Shown here: piece by piece, positions 7,894-15,489 of the stretch
How the letters are laid out: each line of letters begins with the position of its first letter
Numbering within the stretch: the first letter of the stretch is position 1
Assembly (NCBI RefSeq): GCF_004134775.1
Contig: NZ_SDOZ01000002.1
Location: 248,001-312,000 of the forward strand
Direction: 5' to 3'
Source: Candidatus Borkfalkia ceftriaxoniphila
Lineage (GTDB): Bacteria; Bacillota; Clostridia; Christensenellales; Borkfalkiaceae
DNA length: 64,000 nt
Notes under the pieces: model-generated
Seen by the model: the letters and a program-made list of their open reading frames with translations, nothing else
Told to the model about the DNA's origin: nothing
Database searches by the model: none
Position numbers and translations under genes: made by a program

Positions 7894-8561
7894 GCCTCGA
7901 ATTTATAACCCAGTCCCCGCAAAGTAACGATAAATTTTCTGTATTCTTTCAAATTGCTGCGCAGCATTTTGATATGCGTGTCCACCGTGCGGTCGTCGCC
8001 GTAAAAATCGAAGCCCCACACGTCGGACAACAGTTTTTCGCGCGAGAGCGCGATGCCCTTGTTTTTTACGAGATAAAACAAAAGCTCGTATTCTTTTGGC
8101 GTCAGTTCGAGTTTCTGTCCGTCCACATATACGTTGCGGCCCTTCATGTCGATCTCCAGCCCTTCGAATTTTTCGATCTCTCTCTTTTGCCCCGCCGCGC
8201 CCGCCTTGTGCCGCTTGGTGACCGCCGCGATGCGCGCCATCACCTCTTTGGGCGAAAAAGGCTTGGTCACGTAATCGTCCGCGCCCATTTCGAACCCGAA
8301 CAGTTTATCGTATTCCTCCCCGCGAGCGGAGAGCATGATGACGGGGATATCCTTGTTCTTGTGAATTTCCTTGACCGCCGAAAACCCGTCGAGCATGGGC
8401 ATCATCACGTCCATCAAAATAATGTCGTAATCGTTTTCCTTGCACAACTTTACCGCCTGCATCCCGTCGGACGCCTCGAAAGCCTCGTTGCCCTCGAATT
8501 CCACATATTCTTTCAAAACGTTGCGTATCATCGCCTCGTCGTCCACAATCAAAACTCGCAT
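7890..8561 (-). CDS. OmpR/PhoB-family response regulator
   Basis: 223 residues. The receiver domain (1-120) has the acidic pocket VDDE, the phosphoacceptor in IILMDVMMPMLDG (Asp51), the switch residue in MLSA and the conserved lysine in YVTKPFSP. The C-terminal winged helix (about 130-223) has the OmpR signature LTPKEYELLFYLVKN, the recognition-helix region RTVDTHIKMLRSNL and the wing RGLGYKFEA. The ATG at 8561 has GGAGGA upstream. The gene sits first in a two-gene operon with the kinase and is divergent from the radical SAM gene; two TATAAT-like boxes lie within 90 bp upstream. Confidence 0.95.
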   Translation of the reverse strand: MRVLIVDDEAMIRNVLKEYVEFEGNEAFEASDGMQAVKLCKENDYDIILMDVMMPMLDGFSAVKEIHKNKDIPVIMLSARGEEYDKLFGFEMGADDYVTKPFSPKEVMARIAAVTKRHKAGAAGQKREIEKFEGLEIDMKGRNVYVDGQKLELTPKEYELLFYLVKNKGIALSREKLLSDVWGFDFYGDDRTVDTHIKMLRSNLKEYRKFIVTLRGLGYKFEA

Positions 8562-8681
8562 TTTCCTATCCTCCGTAATTTGCCTTTGCAGGCTGTCGGT
8601 TCATTATAAACGCCCAATATTATTATACAACCATAAGGCGATGAAAAACAAGTGAAAAAGTAAAATTTTTTCGGAAATCAT

Positions 8682-8710
8682 TTGACTTTTACCTTTTGGC
8701 GTACTATAAT
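8682..8710 (+). promoter_or_regulatory. Sigma-A promoter of the radical SAM/TIGR03915 pair
   Basis: TTGACT (8682-8687), a 17-bp spacer and TATAAT (8705-8710). The predicted start near 8717 gives a ~27-nt leader with no clear Shine-Dalgarno before the ATG at 8744. Confidence 0.7.
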
Positions 8711-8743
8711 CAAAATATAAACATTTGTTCGGGTTTTTGTGAT

Positions 8744-10000
8744 ATGATCGATATAGAAAGACTGAAAATTTTAACGGAAAGCGCCAAGTACGACGTATCG
8801 TGCTCTTCTTCGGGCTCGCGGCGGCAGAACACGAAGGACGGCATGGGCAATGCGGCGGCGTGCGGCATCTGCCATTCTTTCACGCCCGACGGGCGCTGTA
8901 TCTCGCTAATGAAGATCCTTTTGAGCAACCGCTGCGCGTACAACTGCCTGTACTGTCCCAACCGCGCGGAGGCGGATGTGCCGCGCGCCTCTGCCACGCC
9001 CGACGAGATCTGCGAACTCGTCATCAGTTTTTACAAAAGAAATTATATAGAGGGACTGTTCCTCTCCTCCGCCGTGGACGGCTCGCCCGACGCGACCATG
9101 GAAAAAATGCTGGAAACGGTCGTCAAACTGCGCGAAGTCTACCATTTCAACGGCTATATCCATCTCAAAGGCATTCCCCACGCCGACCGCTTGCTCACCT
9201 CGCGCGCGGCGATGTACGCCGACCGCATGAGTTATAACGTGGAATTACCGTCGGAAAAAAGCCTGAAACTTCTGGCGCCGCAAAAGAACAAGGAGAGCGT
9301 ACTTCTGCCCATGCGACAACTCGCGCTGGAAAAACGGGAGGCGAACGAAGAAAAGGGCAAGCGCCAAAAATTTCTGCCCGCGGGGCAGACGACGCAGATG
9401 ATCGTGGGCGCCTCGCCCGAATCGGACGGCCAAATTTTAAAACTCAGCGAGGCGATGTACCGTAAATTCTCCTTGAAGCGCGTGTACTATTCCTCCTATA
9501 TTCCCGTGGTGGCGCACTCTCTCCTGCCCGCGAAAAGCGCGGGGCTGCTCCGCGAACACAGACTGTATCAGGCGGACTGGCTCATGCGTTTTTACGGGTT
9601 CGACGCGGGCGAGATCGCGGGCGACGGCGAAAATCTGCCCGAAGAATACGATCCGAAATGCGCCTGGGCGCTCAAAAATATGCAGTTATTTCCCGTGGAA
9701 GTCAACACGGCGCCGCTGGAAATGCTGCTGCGCGTGCCTGGCATCGGCAATATCGGCGCCTATAAGATCATGAAAGCGCGCAAATACAATGCTCTGGATT
9801 TCGAGATGCTCGCCAAAATGCGCATCGTTTTGAAACGCGCAAGGCATTTTATCACCTGCAAGGGCAAGTTTTACGGCAGCGAAAATATTTCCAACGTGCG
9901 TACCATGCTCATGCTCGAAGAAAAGAGCGAGAAATACGAGCAATTGTCCATGTTTTCCACGCCCGAACTAACTTTAAGCGCGCTGACGGGGCAATTATGA
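8744..10000 (+). CDS. Putative DNA modification/repair radical SAM protein (TIGR03916 type)
   Basis: 418 residues from the ATG at 8744, where the protein starts MIDIERLKILTESAKYDVSC as in this family. The radical SAM cluster motif is C64-AYN-C68-LY-C71. Extra Cys residues around it (SCSS, ACGICH, GRC) are typical of the family. The C-terminal part has a helix-hairpin-helix (VNTAPLEMLLRVPGIGNIGA), a DNA-contacting fold. Near the end (residues 400-404) is QLSMF, which matches the bacterial sliding-clamp-binding pentapeptide. The next gene overlaps by 4 bp and is the usual partner. The family is predicted to repair or modify DNA, but its reaction is not established as far as I know. Confidence 0.85.
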   Translation: MIDIERLKILTESAKYDVSCSSSGSRRQNTKDGMGNAAACGICHSFTPDGRCISLMKILLSNRCAYNCLYCPNRAEADVPRASATPDEICELVISFYKRNYIEGLFLSSAVDGSPDATMEKMLETVVKLREVYHFNGYIHLKGIPHADRLLTSRAAMYADRMSYNVELPSEKSLKLLAPQKNKESVLLPMRQLALEKREANEEKGKRQKFLPAGQTTQMIVGASPESDGQILKLSEAMYRKFSLKRVYYSSYIPVVAHSLLPAKSAGLLREHRLYQADWLMRFYGFDAGEIAGDGENLPEEYDPKCAWALKNMQLFPVEVNTAPLEMLLRVPGIGNIGAYKIMKARKYNALDFEMLAKMRIVLKRARHFITCKGKFYGSENISNVRTMLMLEEKSEKYEQLSMFSTPELTLSALTGQL

Positions 10001-10734
10001 ACATTTATCTCGTAGACGGTTCCCCGCAATGTTTTTATACCGCGGTTTTTTCTGCCTATGCGGACGAAAACTGCACCGTCACCTCGCAGAAAAACGTACA
10101 ACTCGCTTTCGACAGCAACGTCGTCGAAGTGCGGACGGACGAGGAAAAAGCGGAACGGGTACTGAAAAAACTGCGCCGGTTCGACAAACACGCCGAAGAG
10201 GAACTGGATCTGATTCTTCGGCGGGGAGACGCGCGGAAAGAGCAGATCGCGCTCGAATATCTTAGGCGCATCGTGCGCCTCAAAGCGCCCGCGCGCGACC
10301 GCTTATCCGAGCCCGCCGTCATTGCCGCCATGGAATCGGTGCGAAAGGTGCGCGGCGAGATCCACCTGATGTCGGGGTTCCTACGCTTTATGGAGGGAAA
10401 AAACGGCGTCTTTTACGCCCCCTTCGAATCGGACAACGATATTTTGGAGTTGCTCGTCCCCCACTTTACCGCGCGCTTGAAAAACCAGCCGTTTATCATT
10501 CACGATACCAAACGGAATCTCGCCGCGCTTTATAATCAAAAAGACTGCGTTCTCGTACGGACGGACGACGAAGTCAGCGTTGAGTTATCCGATTATGAGG
10601 AAGCTTTTCAGGCGCTCTGGATCCAATATTACGAATCGGTGAACATTGCCGAACGCCCGCACGAAAAACAGATGAAGGGATATATGCCCGTGCGATATTG
10701 GAAATATATGCCCGAAAAAACAAAAAAGCGGTAA
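9997..10734 (+). CDS. TIGR03915/DUF4130-type DNA metabolism protein, partner of the radical SAM protein
   Basis: 245 residues, starting MNIYLVDGSPQCFYTAVFSA and overlapping the upstream stop by 4 bp (ATGA), so the two are translated together. The layout fits the family: a small N-terminal domain, a basic helical middle (about 85-125) and GEIHLMSGFLRFMEGKNGVF followed by a conserved C-terminal half ending in MPVRYWKYMPE. The family is known almost only from its strict pairing with the radical SAM gene, sometimes fused to a uracil-DNA-glycosylase-like domain; no such domain is present here. The catalytic role is unknown; a nucleic-acid-binding partner is the best guess. The stop codon lies inside the terminator hairpin. 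Confidence 0.82.
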   Translation: MNIYLVDGSPQCFYTAVFSAYADENCTVTSQKNVQLAFDSNVVEVRTDEEKAERVLKKLRRFDKHAEEELDLILRRGDARKEQIALEYLRRIVRLKAPARDRLSEPAVIAAMESVRKVRGEIHLMSGFLRFMEGKNGVFYAPFESDNDILELLVPHFTARLKNQPFIIHDTKRNLAALYNQKDCVLVRTDDEVSVELSDYEEAFQALWIQYYESVNIAERPHEKQMKGYMPVRYWKYMPEKTKKR

Positions 10735-10749
10735 TTCTACCGCTTTTCT
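10722..10749. terminator. Bidirectional intrinsic terminator
   Basis: AAAAGCGGTA-ATTC-TACCGCTTTT is a perfect 10-bp stem with A and T runs on either side, placed between the convergent gene ends at 10734 (+) and 10751 (-). It can end both transcripts, and the stop codon of the plus-strand gene lies in the stem. Confidence 0.9.
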
Positions 10750-10750
10750 T

Positions 10751-11260
10751 TCAGCAATTCACGAGTTCGTCGAGCATACGTTTCAATGTTTCCAAATGCA
10801 GTTGTTCGTCCAGAATGATGCGGGAGATCACCGCGCCCGCCTGCTCGTTTTTCAGTTTGCAGAGCATCCTCTCGTAATCGCGGATCGCCTCGCGCTCCCC
10901 GTTGATGTCGTCCATGATCATGCGCTGCGGCGTGCAGGAATAACTGACGTTGCGCGTCGAATAAAAATCGCAAAAGCACGGCGGACACGCGCTGTAAACC
11001 GGGCTCACGCCCATCGCGCAGAACATTTCCGCCAGCATATCCAAATGATGCATTTCCGTGATCGCGATATCCCGCAATATACGTGCGAATTTTTTGTTTC
11101 CCGCACAGTCGAAATGCACCGCATGATAAATATATTGTAAAATCGCCGTCATCTCGCTCGCGCCGCCCGCATAGGCGGGGGAAATGATGCGCACGCTGCA
11201 CTCGTCGCGCATAAAATCCGTCGTGCTCGGATAAGGCAGATCCACTTGTAAACCTGACAC
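10751..11260 (-). CDS. Ferritin-like di-iron/manganese four-helix-bundle protein
   Basis: 169 residues from a GTG at 11260 with GGGAGGT five bases upstream; the longer frame has no site of its own. Metal-ligand patterns of the ferritin-like superfamily are clear: SEMTAILQYIYH, then AITEMHHLDMLAEMF, then GEREAIRDYERML, and LDEQLHLETLKRML. Each pair supplies Glu and His ligands. A short CPPCFC segment sits mid-protein. The family includes rubrerythrin, Mn-catalase and spore-coat CotJC-type proteins, so the likely job is peroxide removal or metal storage. It follows the C_GCAxxG redox protein by 59 bp, a sensible oxidative-stress pair in an anaerobe. The exact subfamily is not resolved. Confidence 0.75.
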   Translation of the reverse strand: MSGLQVDLPYPSTTDFMRDECSVRIISPAYAGGASEMTAILQYIYHAVHFDCAGNKKFARILRDIAITEMHHLDMLAEMFCAMGVSPVYSACPPCFCDFYSTRNVSYSCTPQRMIMDDINGEREAIRDYERMLCKLKNEQAGAVISRIILDEQLHLETLKRMLDELVNC

Positions 11261-11319
11261 CTGTAACCTCCCGAATCGCTTTTTATCAGTATATGCGACA
11301 AGAGACGGAGGGTGTGAAA

Positions 11320-11781
11320 TTATTCGCCGATGACGCTCCGTTCGCGGAGATAATCTTCCAGGATCTCGGCGGCGTCGTAGCAAAGATCCGCGCACGGACG
11401 CTTTTTATAGTAGCCTTCCGTCCTCGCTTCGGCTACGGGCGTGGAATCGGTATGGACGCCCGACAAAAGTTCGCGGCAGATGATACTGCCGTTTTTCTCT
11501 TTAAAGCGCCGCGCCAGTTCCTGCACGATCGCGTACTGATTGCTCTTTTCTTTCGCCGCGGGCGCGCCCGCATCGTAAAAGATCATGCCCGCCGCCATAA
11601 AGATGCCGCTCACGGTACCGCACACTTCGCGCATGCGGCCCATGCCGCCGCCGAACGATGAGGAAATTTTCAGCGCCGTTTCTTCGTCGAGATGCGCAAG
11701 GTCGGCAAACGCCAACAAAACCGCCTGCGAACAATTGTACCCTTTCATGAAGTTGGACTTTGCCAAGTCAGCTCTGCTCAT
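11320..11781 (-). CDS. C_GCAxxG_C_C family redox protein
   Basis: 153 residues. The ATG at 11781 (MSRADLAKSNF) has AAGGAG 8-9 bases upstream; an in-frame TTG two codons earlier is less likely. The family cysteines and glycines are present: GYNCSQAVLLAFA, then SSFGGGMGRMREVCGTVSG, and IICREL. These proteins are thought to be membrane-associated or soluble redox proteins of anaerobes, and the name describes the Cys/Gly pattern. No membrane segment is strong here. The C-terminal ~35 residues (after ELLSG) are not obviously conserved. The upstream promoter region is shared with the divergent PPTase gene. Confidence 0.85.
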   Translation of the reverse strand: MSRADLAKSNFMKGYNCSQAVLLAFADLAHLDEETALKISSSFGGGMGRMREVCGTVSGIFMAAGMIFYDAGAPAAKEKSNQYAIVQELARRFKEKNGSIICRELLSGVHTDSTPVAEARTEGYYKKRPCADLCYDAAEILEDYLRERSVIGE

Positions 11782-11794
11782 TTTCAAAAACTCC

Positions 11795-11822
11795 TTGATT
11801 TTTATGCGATTTATGATATAAT
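11795..11822 (+). promoter_or_regulatory. Sigma-A promoter of the PPTase gene, leaderless geometry
   Basis: TTGATT (11795-11800), a 16-bp spacer and TATAAT (11817-11822). Six bases separate the -10 box from the ATG at 11829, so +1 coincides with the A of the start codon. Confidence 0.7.
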
Positions 11823-11828
11823 ACAGAT

Positions 11829-12332
11829 ATGGTAGATATTTTTTATACGTTTGAACAAACGGACACGGAACAATTTATCAAGCAAATTCTTCACAAGTAT
11901 TATAATATACCAAATGCGGAAATTTGTAAATCGATTAACGGCAAGCCCTACATAAAAGGCGACAAAGTTTTCTTCAACGCCACGCACAGCAAGGGGCTTT
12001 TGGCGCTCGCCGTAGGAAAACGTCAGGTCGGCCTGGACTGCGAATGTCTGGACGGCAAGGCGCGCCCTGCCGTACTTTCCAAATTTTCCGAGCGGGAAAA
12101 GCGCGAGATCCATTGCACGGGCGATTTTTACGAGCACTGGACCGCGCGCGAGGCGTATATCAAATATCTCGGCTTAACGCTCGCCTCCGATTGGCGGCGC
12201 GTGGAATACTGCAAAGGAAAGATCCACTATTGCGGCAATTTGCAGGAACTTCCCGTTCTCTGCTTTAAGATCGGGAACTACACGCTCGCCGTCTGCGGTC
12301 ATTATTCCAAATTAAATATCCGAAAAATATAA
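11829..12332 (+). CDS. 4'-Phosphopantetheinyl transferase, Sfp type
   Basis: 167 residues, short for Sfp (~220-240) but with both signature motifs: VGLDCE (Mg-binding Asp and Glu) and FYEHWTAREAYIKYLG, a variant of the W..KEA..K motif. It moves the phosphopantetheine arm from CoA to a Ser of a carrier protein. N-terminal features FFNATHSKGLLALAVG also match (the 'N.SHS' motif). No Shine-Dalgarno is present; the promoter lies 6 bp before the ATG. A candidate substrate in this window is the ACP at 22393-22635, about 10 kb away. It could instead be the general AcpS-like enzyme of the cell. Confidence 0.85.
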   Translation: MVDIFYTFEQTDTEQFIKQILHKYYNIPNAEICKSINGKPYIKGDKVFFNATHSKGLLALAVGKRQVGLDCECLDGKARPAVLSKFSEREKREIHCTGDFYEHWTAREAYIKYLGLTLASDWRRVEYCKGKIHYCGNLQELPVLCFKIGNYTLAVCGHYSKLNIRKI

Positions 12333-12447
12333 TTTCGTTCTCCCCCCTGTTTCAGCCCGGAAATTTCTCTGACGGCGATTCATCCGCGCGCACATATGAC
12401 AAACTGCCCATTATAAATAATTTTCTTGAATGCGCCCTTAAAAACCG

Positions 12448-12476
12448 TTGACAAAAACTGTAAAACACTATAAAAT
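12448..12476 (+). promoter_or_regulatory. Sigma-A promoter of tRNA-Ser
   Basis: TTGACA (12448-12453), a 17-bp spacer and TAAAAT (12471-12476), 14 bp ahead of the tRNA 5' end. Confidence 0.8.
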
Positions 12477-12490
12477 AATATGGTAGTTTT

Positions 12491-12581
12491 GCAGAGATGG
12501 CTGAGCGGCCTAAGGCGCACGACTGGAAATCGTGTGTACCTCGTAAGGGTACCGAGGGTTCAAATCCCTCTCTCTGCGCCA
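12491..12581 (+). tRNA. tRNA-Ser (GGA)
   Basis: 91 nt including CCA, with the long variable arm typical of Ser tRNAs (TACCTCGTAAGGGTA). The anticodon loop CTGGAAA in stem CACGA/TCGTG gives GGA. Acceptor stem GCAGAGA/TCTCTGC is perfect. Confidence 0.95.
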
Positions 12582-12583
12582 AC

Positions 12584-12621
12584 AAGAACCTAAGTCGGAT
12601 CTCGGCTTAGGTTCTTTTCAT
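12584..12621 (+). terminator. Intrinsic terminator after tRNA-Ser
   Basis: AAGAACCTAAG pairs with CTTAGGTTCTT across an 11-nt loop that may extend the stem, and TTTTCATTTT follows. It begins three bases after the tRNA. Confidence 0.85.
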
Positions 12622-12626
12622 TTTCC

Positions 12627-12650
12627 AATGTGATGACAATATTTCACATT
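12627..12650. promoter_or_regulatory. Inverted repeat in the intergenic region before the TetR pair
   Basis: AATGTGA and TCACATT form a 7-bp inverted repeat with about 9 bases between. Together with AT-rich DNA up to 12860 it occupies the ~250-bp gap before the small membrane protein gene; no gene was seen in the gap. A TACAAT box near 12840 is the best -10 for the next operon. An operator role is only a possibility. Confidence 0.25.
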
Positions 12651-12874
12651 ATCGCGCATTAACTTGTCATCGTGATTATCCGATTTATCCTTTTTACTGA
12701 TGCTGTTAACAAATTCGTCACCTTGATTTTTTATCGTATCAAATTGCATTCCAAGTTTTTATATCGTAATTTTTATATAATTGCCCTTAAATCAACACAT
12801 TATCCCTTCTTTGTCGTTCAAAATCAGGCAACGACGTGTTACAATGTTACCGTAATCAAAAGGAGGTAAAAATC

Positions 12875-13228
12875 TTGAACACAGACAAAATTTATGCGGA
12901 ATCCATCGCAAACGAGTATGCGGCGAAGGCAACTTCTAAGGTACTGTCGCTGAAAAAACTGGACGCCAAGGCGAAGCGCCCCTCAAAAATATTTTCCTAT
13001 ACTTTCGGCATCGTTTCGGCACTAATTTTGGGCATCGGCATGTGCCTTTCGATGCAGGTCATCGGAAGCGGCTCGGTCGCGATGACGGCGTTCGGCATCG
13101 TACTCGGCTTAGTCGGCATTGCAGGGGCTTCCGTAAATTATCCGCTGTACAAAAAAATATTGGAAAAAGGAAAACAAAAATACGCAGCCGACGTAATCGC
13201 ACTGGCAAAAGAAATCAGCGAAGACTGA
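12875..13228 (+). CDS. Small two-helix membrane protein next to a TetR regulator
   Basis: 117 residues from a TTG at 12875, chosen because AGGAGG lies 9 bases upstream. An N-terminal amphipathic part (DKIYAESIANEYAAK) is followed by a basic stretch (KKLDAKAKRPSK), two membrane helices (about 47-72 and 76-98) and a charged tail. The function is not known; such proteins often sit beside TetR regulators in gut Clostridia. The TetR gene follows after 22 bp, so the two form an operon and the regulator probably controls its own expression together with this protein. Confidence 0.7.
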   Translation: MNTDKIYAESIANEYAAKATSKVLSLKKLDAKAKRPSKIFSYTFGIVSALILGIGMCLSMQVIGSGSVAMTAFGIVLGLVGIAGASVNYPLYKKILEKGKQKYAADVIALAKEISED

Positions 13229-13250
13229 CGTGCTCGTCAAAGGAGAAGGT

Positions 13251-13844
13251 ATGAACAAGGCGGAGAGCAAATATTTCAATACCGCAAATCTGATGGACGA
13301 AGCATTGATGCGCCTTCTTGAACACAAAGACTACGAGTATATCACCGTAAAAGAGGTCTGCAAAAAGGCGGGCGTGAATCGTTCTACGTTTTATTTGCAT
13401 TACGAAAAGATGGATGACCTGCTTGCCGAAAGTTTAGAGCGTCTGAATCAAACATTTCTTTCGTATTTCGAAGGGCAAACTCCCGAGATCATATCAAAAA
13501 TCGATGAAAGCCCGCTTTCCGAACTGATTTTTCTGACAAACGATTATCTTCTCCCCTATTTAAATTTTGTTTTCGAAAACAAACACGTGATGCGCGCGGC
13601 ATTCCGCCAGCCGTACGCGCTGAATGCAGGCAGTACGGTCAAAAAAATGTACCGCCATGTATTCGAGCCGATCATGAAGCGCTTTGCGGTCCCAAAAGAA
13701 GAACGACCTTTTTATGCTGCCTACTATGTTAACGGCATCGCGGCGGTTCTGCGCGAATGGGTCAAAACCGATTGCGAAATGCCCGCAGAACAGGTTGCCA
13801 ACCTCATCGTACGGCTCTCTCTGCATGATAGCAAAATTAAATAA
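13251..13844 (+). CDS. TetR/AcrR-family transcriptional regulator
   Basis: 197 residues; the ATG at 13251 has AAAGGAGAAGGT directly upstream. The N-terminal helix-turn-helix is typical: YITVKEVCKKAGVNRSTFYL, then HYEKMDDLLAE. The C-terminal ligand domain (60-197) resembles the TetR type found in many Firmicutes (VMRAAFRQP, then AAYYVNGIAAVLREW). It likely represses its own operon and perhaps other genes in response to a small ligand not evident from sequence. A perfect-stem terminator follows. Confidence 0.88.
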   Translation: MNKAESKYFNTANLMDEALMRLLEHKDYEYITVKEVCKKAGVNRSTFYLHYEKMDDLLAESLERLNQTFLSYFEGQTPEIISKIDESPLSELIFLTNDYLLPYLNFVFENKHVMRAAFRQPYALNAGSTVKKMYRHVFEPIMKRFAVPKEERPFYAAYYVNGIAAVLREWVKTDCEMPAEQVANLIVRLSLHDSKIK

Positions 13845-13849
13845 TTTTA

Positions 13850-13887
13850 AAAAGCGGTGCGGCGTAAATACGCCGCACCGCTTTTTT
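13850..13887. terminator. Bidirectional intrinsic terminator
   Basis: AAAAGCGGTGCGGCGTA and TACGCCGCACCGCTTTT form a long perfect stem with a 2-nt gap and a T run. It separates the TetR gene (+) from the convergent sugar isomerase gene (-). Confidence 0.92.
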
Positions 13888-15364
13888 ATGAAAGAACTAT
13901 ATACTGAACATCCAACAGTTTGGCTACTTTTTCGAAAAGAGCCGCGTTTTTGCCGACGGACATCGCGAAATGATGCGTGGGCGCTTCGGCAAACCAGGTT
14001 TCCATGTACGTATCGGGATCCGTCGGAAAGCGTACGGGCGTCTGCGTATTTCCGATCGTCATGATCTTCCCGTCCGTAGAAACGCCTTCGCTGATGATGA
14101 GTTTTAATTTCCCGTCACCCGTCTGCGTCAGTCCCAGATTCGTCACGTCGCCGCGGCGCACCTTCGCCTCTACGGAAATACCCGCGCCGCGTTTTCCGTG
14201 ATACAACCCCATTTCGCGCAAAATGGGTTTCCCTTCCGCGATCTGTATATGGAATGGTCCGTCGTGCCCCAACAGGATCGTGCCGTCATCGTAATCGGTC
14301 GTAACGATCTCGCAAAAACTGCCGCCGACGCCGAGCGTGTCGCAGATCTTCATGGCGATCGCCGTCTTTAAATCTCCTTCGCCCGCGCACGGCACGCCCG
14401 CGGCAGTCAACAGGGAAAAACCTACGATAAAGCCCTTTTGCAGCGTTTCGTATTCCGTTCCTTCCGCGCCGTGGTAATAATACACGAGCGCACCCAAATT
14501 GAATTTCTTTACCAGTTTTTCCTGTGCAGCCGCCACTTTCGCAGACCATTCGAGTTGTTCCGCGGAAGGCTTTCGCGCCAACGGCTCGGAGGGAGAATCT
14601 CCCGTAATGCGGAAAAAATCTCGAATCTTGTCCGTCATTCCGCGCACGTCGCCGTCGGTCACCGTATCGTAACAACTTTTCAGATCGCACATTTCCAGCA
14701 CTTCCACGTGCAATCCCAATTGCCCCGTCAGCATGGTGAAATCGCTGTACATATCCAGCATTCCCGAATAAGTGTTCCCCAAAAAGCCGAAACGCGTATT
14801 TTGTAAAGTGCGGACCGCGCCGGCCGCAGCGATCCACTGCCCGATCTCCTTCCATGCGCGGATCGCTTCGGGCGAATTTTCCGTATTCTCGTCCGTCAAA
14901 GAAATTTTCGGCGTTTCAGGCAGCCCCAATAATCCGCTGATCACCTCATATTGCAGGCCGCAGCGGTTGAACGCGTTGCAGATCTCGGGCACGACGCAGG
15001 CGTTGCAATGCGCCAGCCACTCGCCCGTCGTTGTAGTTTCATACGCGACGTGACGGCACGGCTGCAAATTCAATAGAATCGTCTTTGCCTTGCAAATCTT
15101 ATGCACGGGCACGATGGCAGCGCTCGTTGCGTAGGTCGCGCAATGCAGAAAGATGATATCCACGTTTTGGGCGTTGAAATATTCGCCGCAGGCGCGCGCC
15201 TTCGCTTCGCTGTCGACGACACCGAAATTATAAACTTCCGCGCCCATCTTACTCATCTTTTCCGCGATGAATTTGTTATAGAATTGCACCCGCTCGAAAA
15301 AGCCCGCAAACTGACTCCAGTAAGTTTCCAATCCCACCGAATATATACCGACTCTTGCTTTCAT
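13886..15364 (-). CDS. L-arabinose/L-fucose isomerase-family sugar isomerase
   Basis: 492 residues from the ATG at 15364 with GGGAGGG upstream. The fold is that of the AraA/FucI family of Mn-dependent aldose-ketose isomerases. By analogy with AraA, the metal and catalytic residues can be placed: Glu in AGEGDLKTAIA, an acidic residue in EIVTTDYDDG, His in LLGHDGPFH and the C-terminal THHFAMSVG. It is shorter and divergent from canonical AraA, so it may act on another pentose or deoxyhexose. It is divergent from an AraC-type regulator (start-to-start distance 126 bp) and lies near an alpha-galactosidase, pointing to plant- or mucin-sugar use. No kinase or transporter lies next to it. Confidence 0.78.
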   Translation of the reverse strand: MKARVGIYSVGLETYWSQFAGFFERVQFYNKFIAEKMSKMGAEVYNFGVVDSEAKARACGEYFNAQNVDIIFLHCATYATSAAIVPVHKICKAKTILLNLQPCRHVAYETTTTGEWLAHCNACVVPEICNAFNRCGLQYEVISGLLGLPETPKISLTDENTENSPEAIRAWKEIGQWIAAAGAVRTLQNTRFGFLGNTYSGMLDMYSDFTMLTGQLGLHVEVLEMCDLKSCYDTVTDGDVRGMTDKIRDFFRITGDSPSEPLARKPSAEQLEWSAKVAAAQEKLVKKFNLGALVYYYHGAEGTEYETLQKGFIVGFSLLTAAGVPCAGEGDLKTAIAMKICDTLGVGGSFCEIVTTDYDDGTILLGHDGPFHIQIAEGKPILREMGLYHGKRGAGISVEAKVRRGDVTNLGLTQTGDGKLKLIISEGVSTDGKIMTIGNTQTPVRFPTDPDTYMETWFAEAPTHHFAMSVGKNAALFEKVAKLLDVQYIVLS

Positions 15365-15395
15365 AAAGCCCTCCCTGTTCGATCGTTTTGAACGT

Positions 15396-15424
15396 ATTAT
15401 AGCACGATCGCGGCATGATTTCAA
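15396..15424 (-). promoter_or_regulatory. Sigma-A promoter of the sugar isomerase gene
   Basis: TTGAAA (15424-15419), a 17-bp spacer and TATAAT (15401-15396) on the minus strand. An ACGATC/GATCGT inverted repeat flanks the -10 box, a possible regulator site. It is back to back with the AraC promoter (30 bp apart). Confidence 0.8.
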
Positions 15425-15454
15425 GGCGGGAATTTGATTAAAAATATAGTTTTA

Positions 15455-15483
15455 TTGACAACTAATTTTTTCTTTGCTATAAT
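15455..15483 (+). promoter_or_regulatory. Consensus sigma-A promoter of the AraC-type regulator, leaderless geometry
   Basis: TTGACA (15455-15460), a 17-bp spacer and TATAAT (15478-15483), a full consensus match. The ATG at 15490 lies 6 bases after the -10 box, so +1 equals the A of ATG. Confidence 0.85.
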
Positions 15484-15489
15484 TCGATT

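Noticed and set aside
12352..12585. Minus-strand frame across tRNA-Ser (QREGFEPSVPLRGTHDFQS)
   Set aside because: Antisense of the tRNA; a frequent false annotation.
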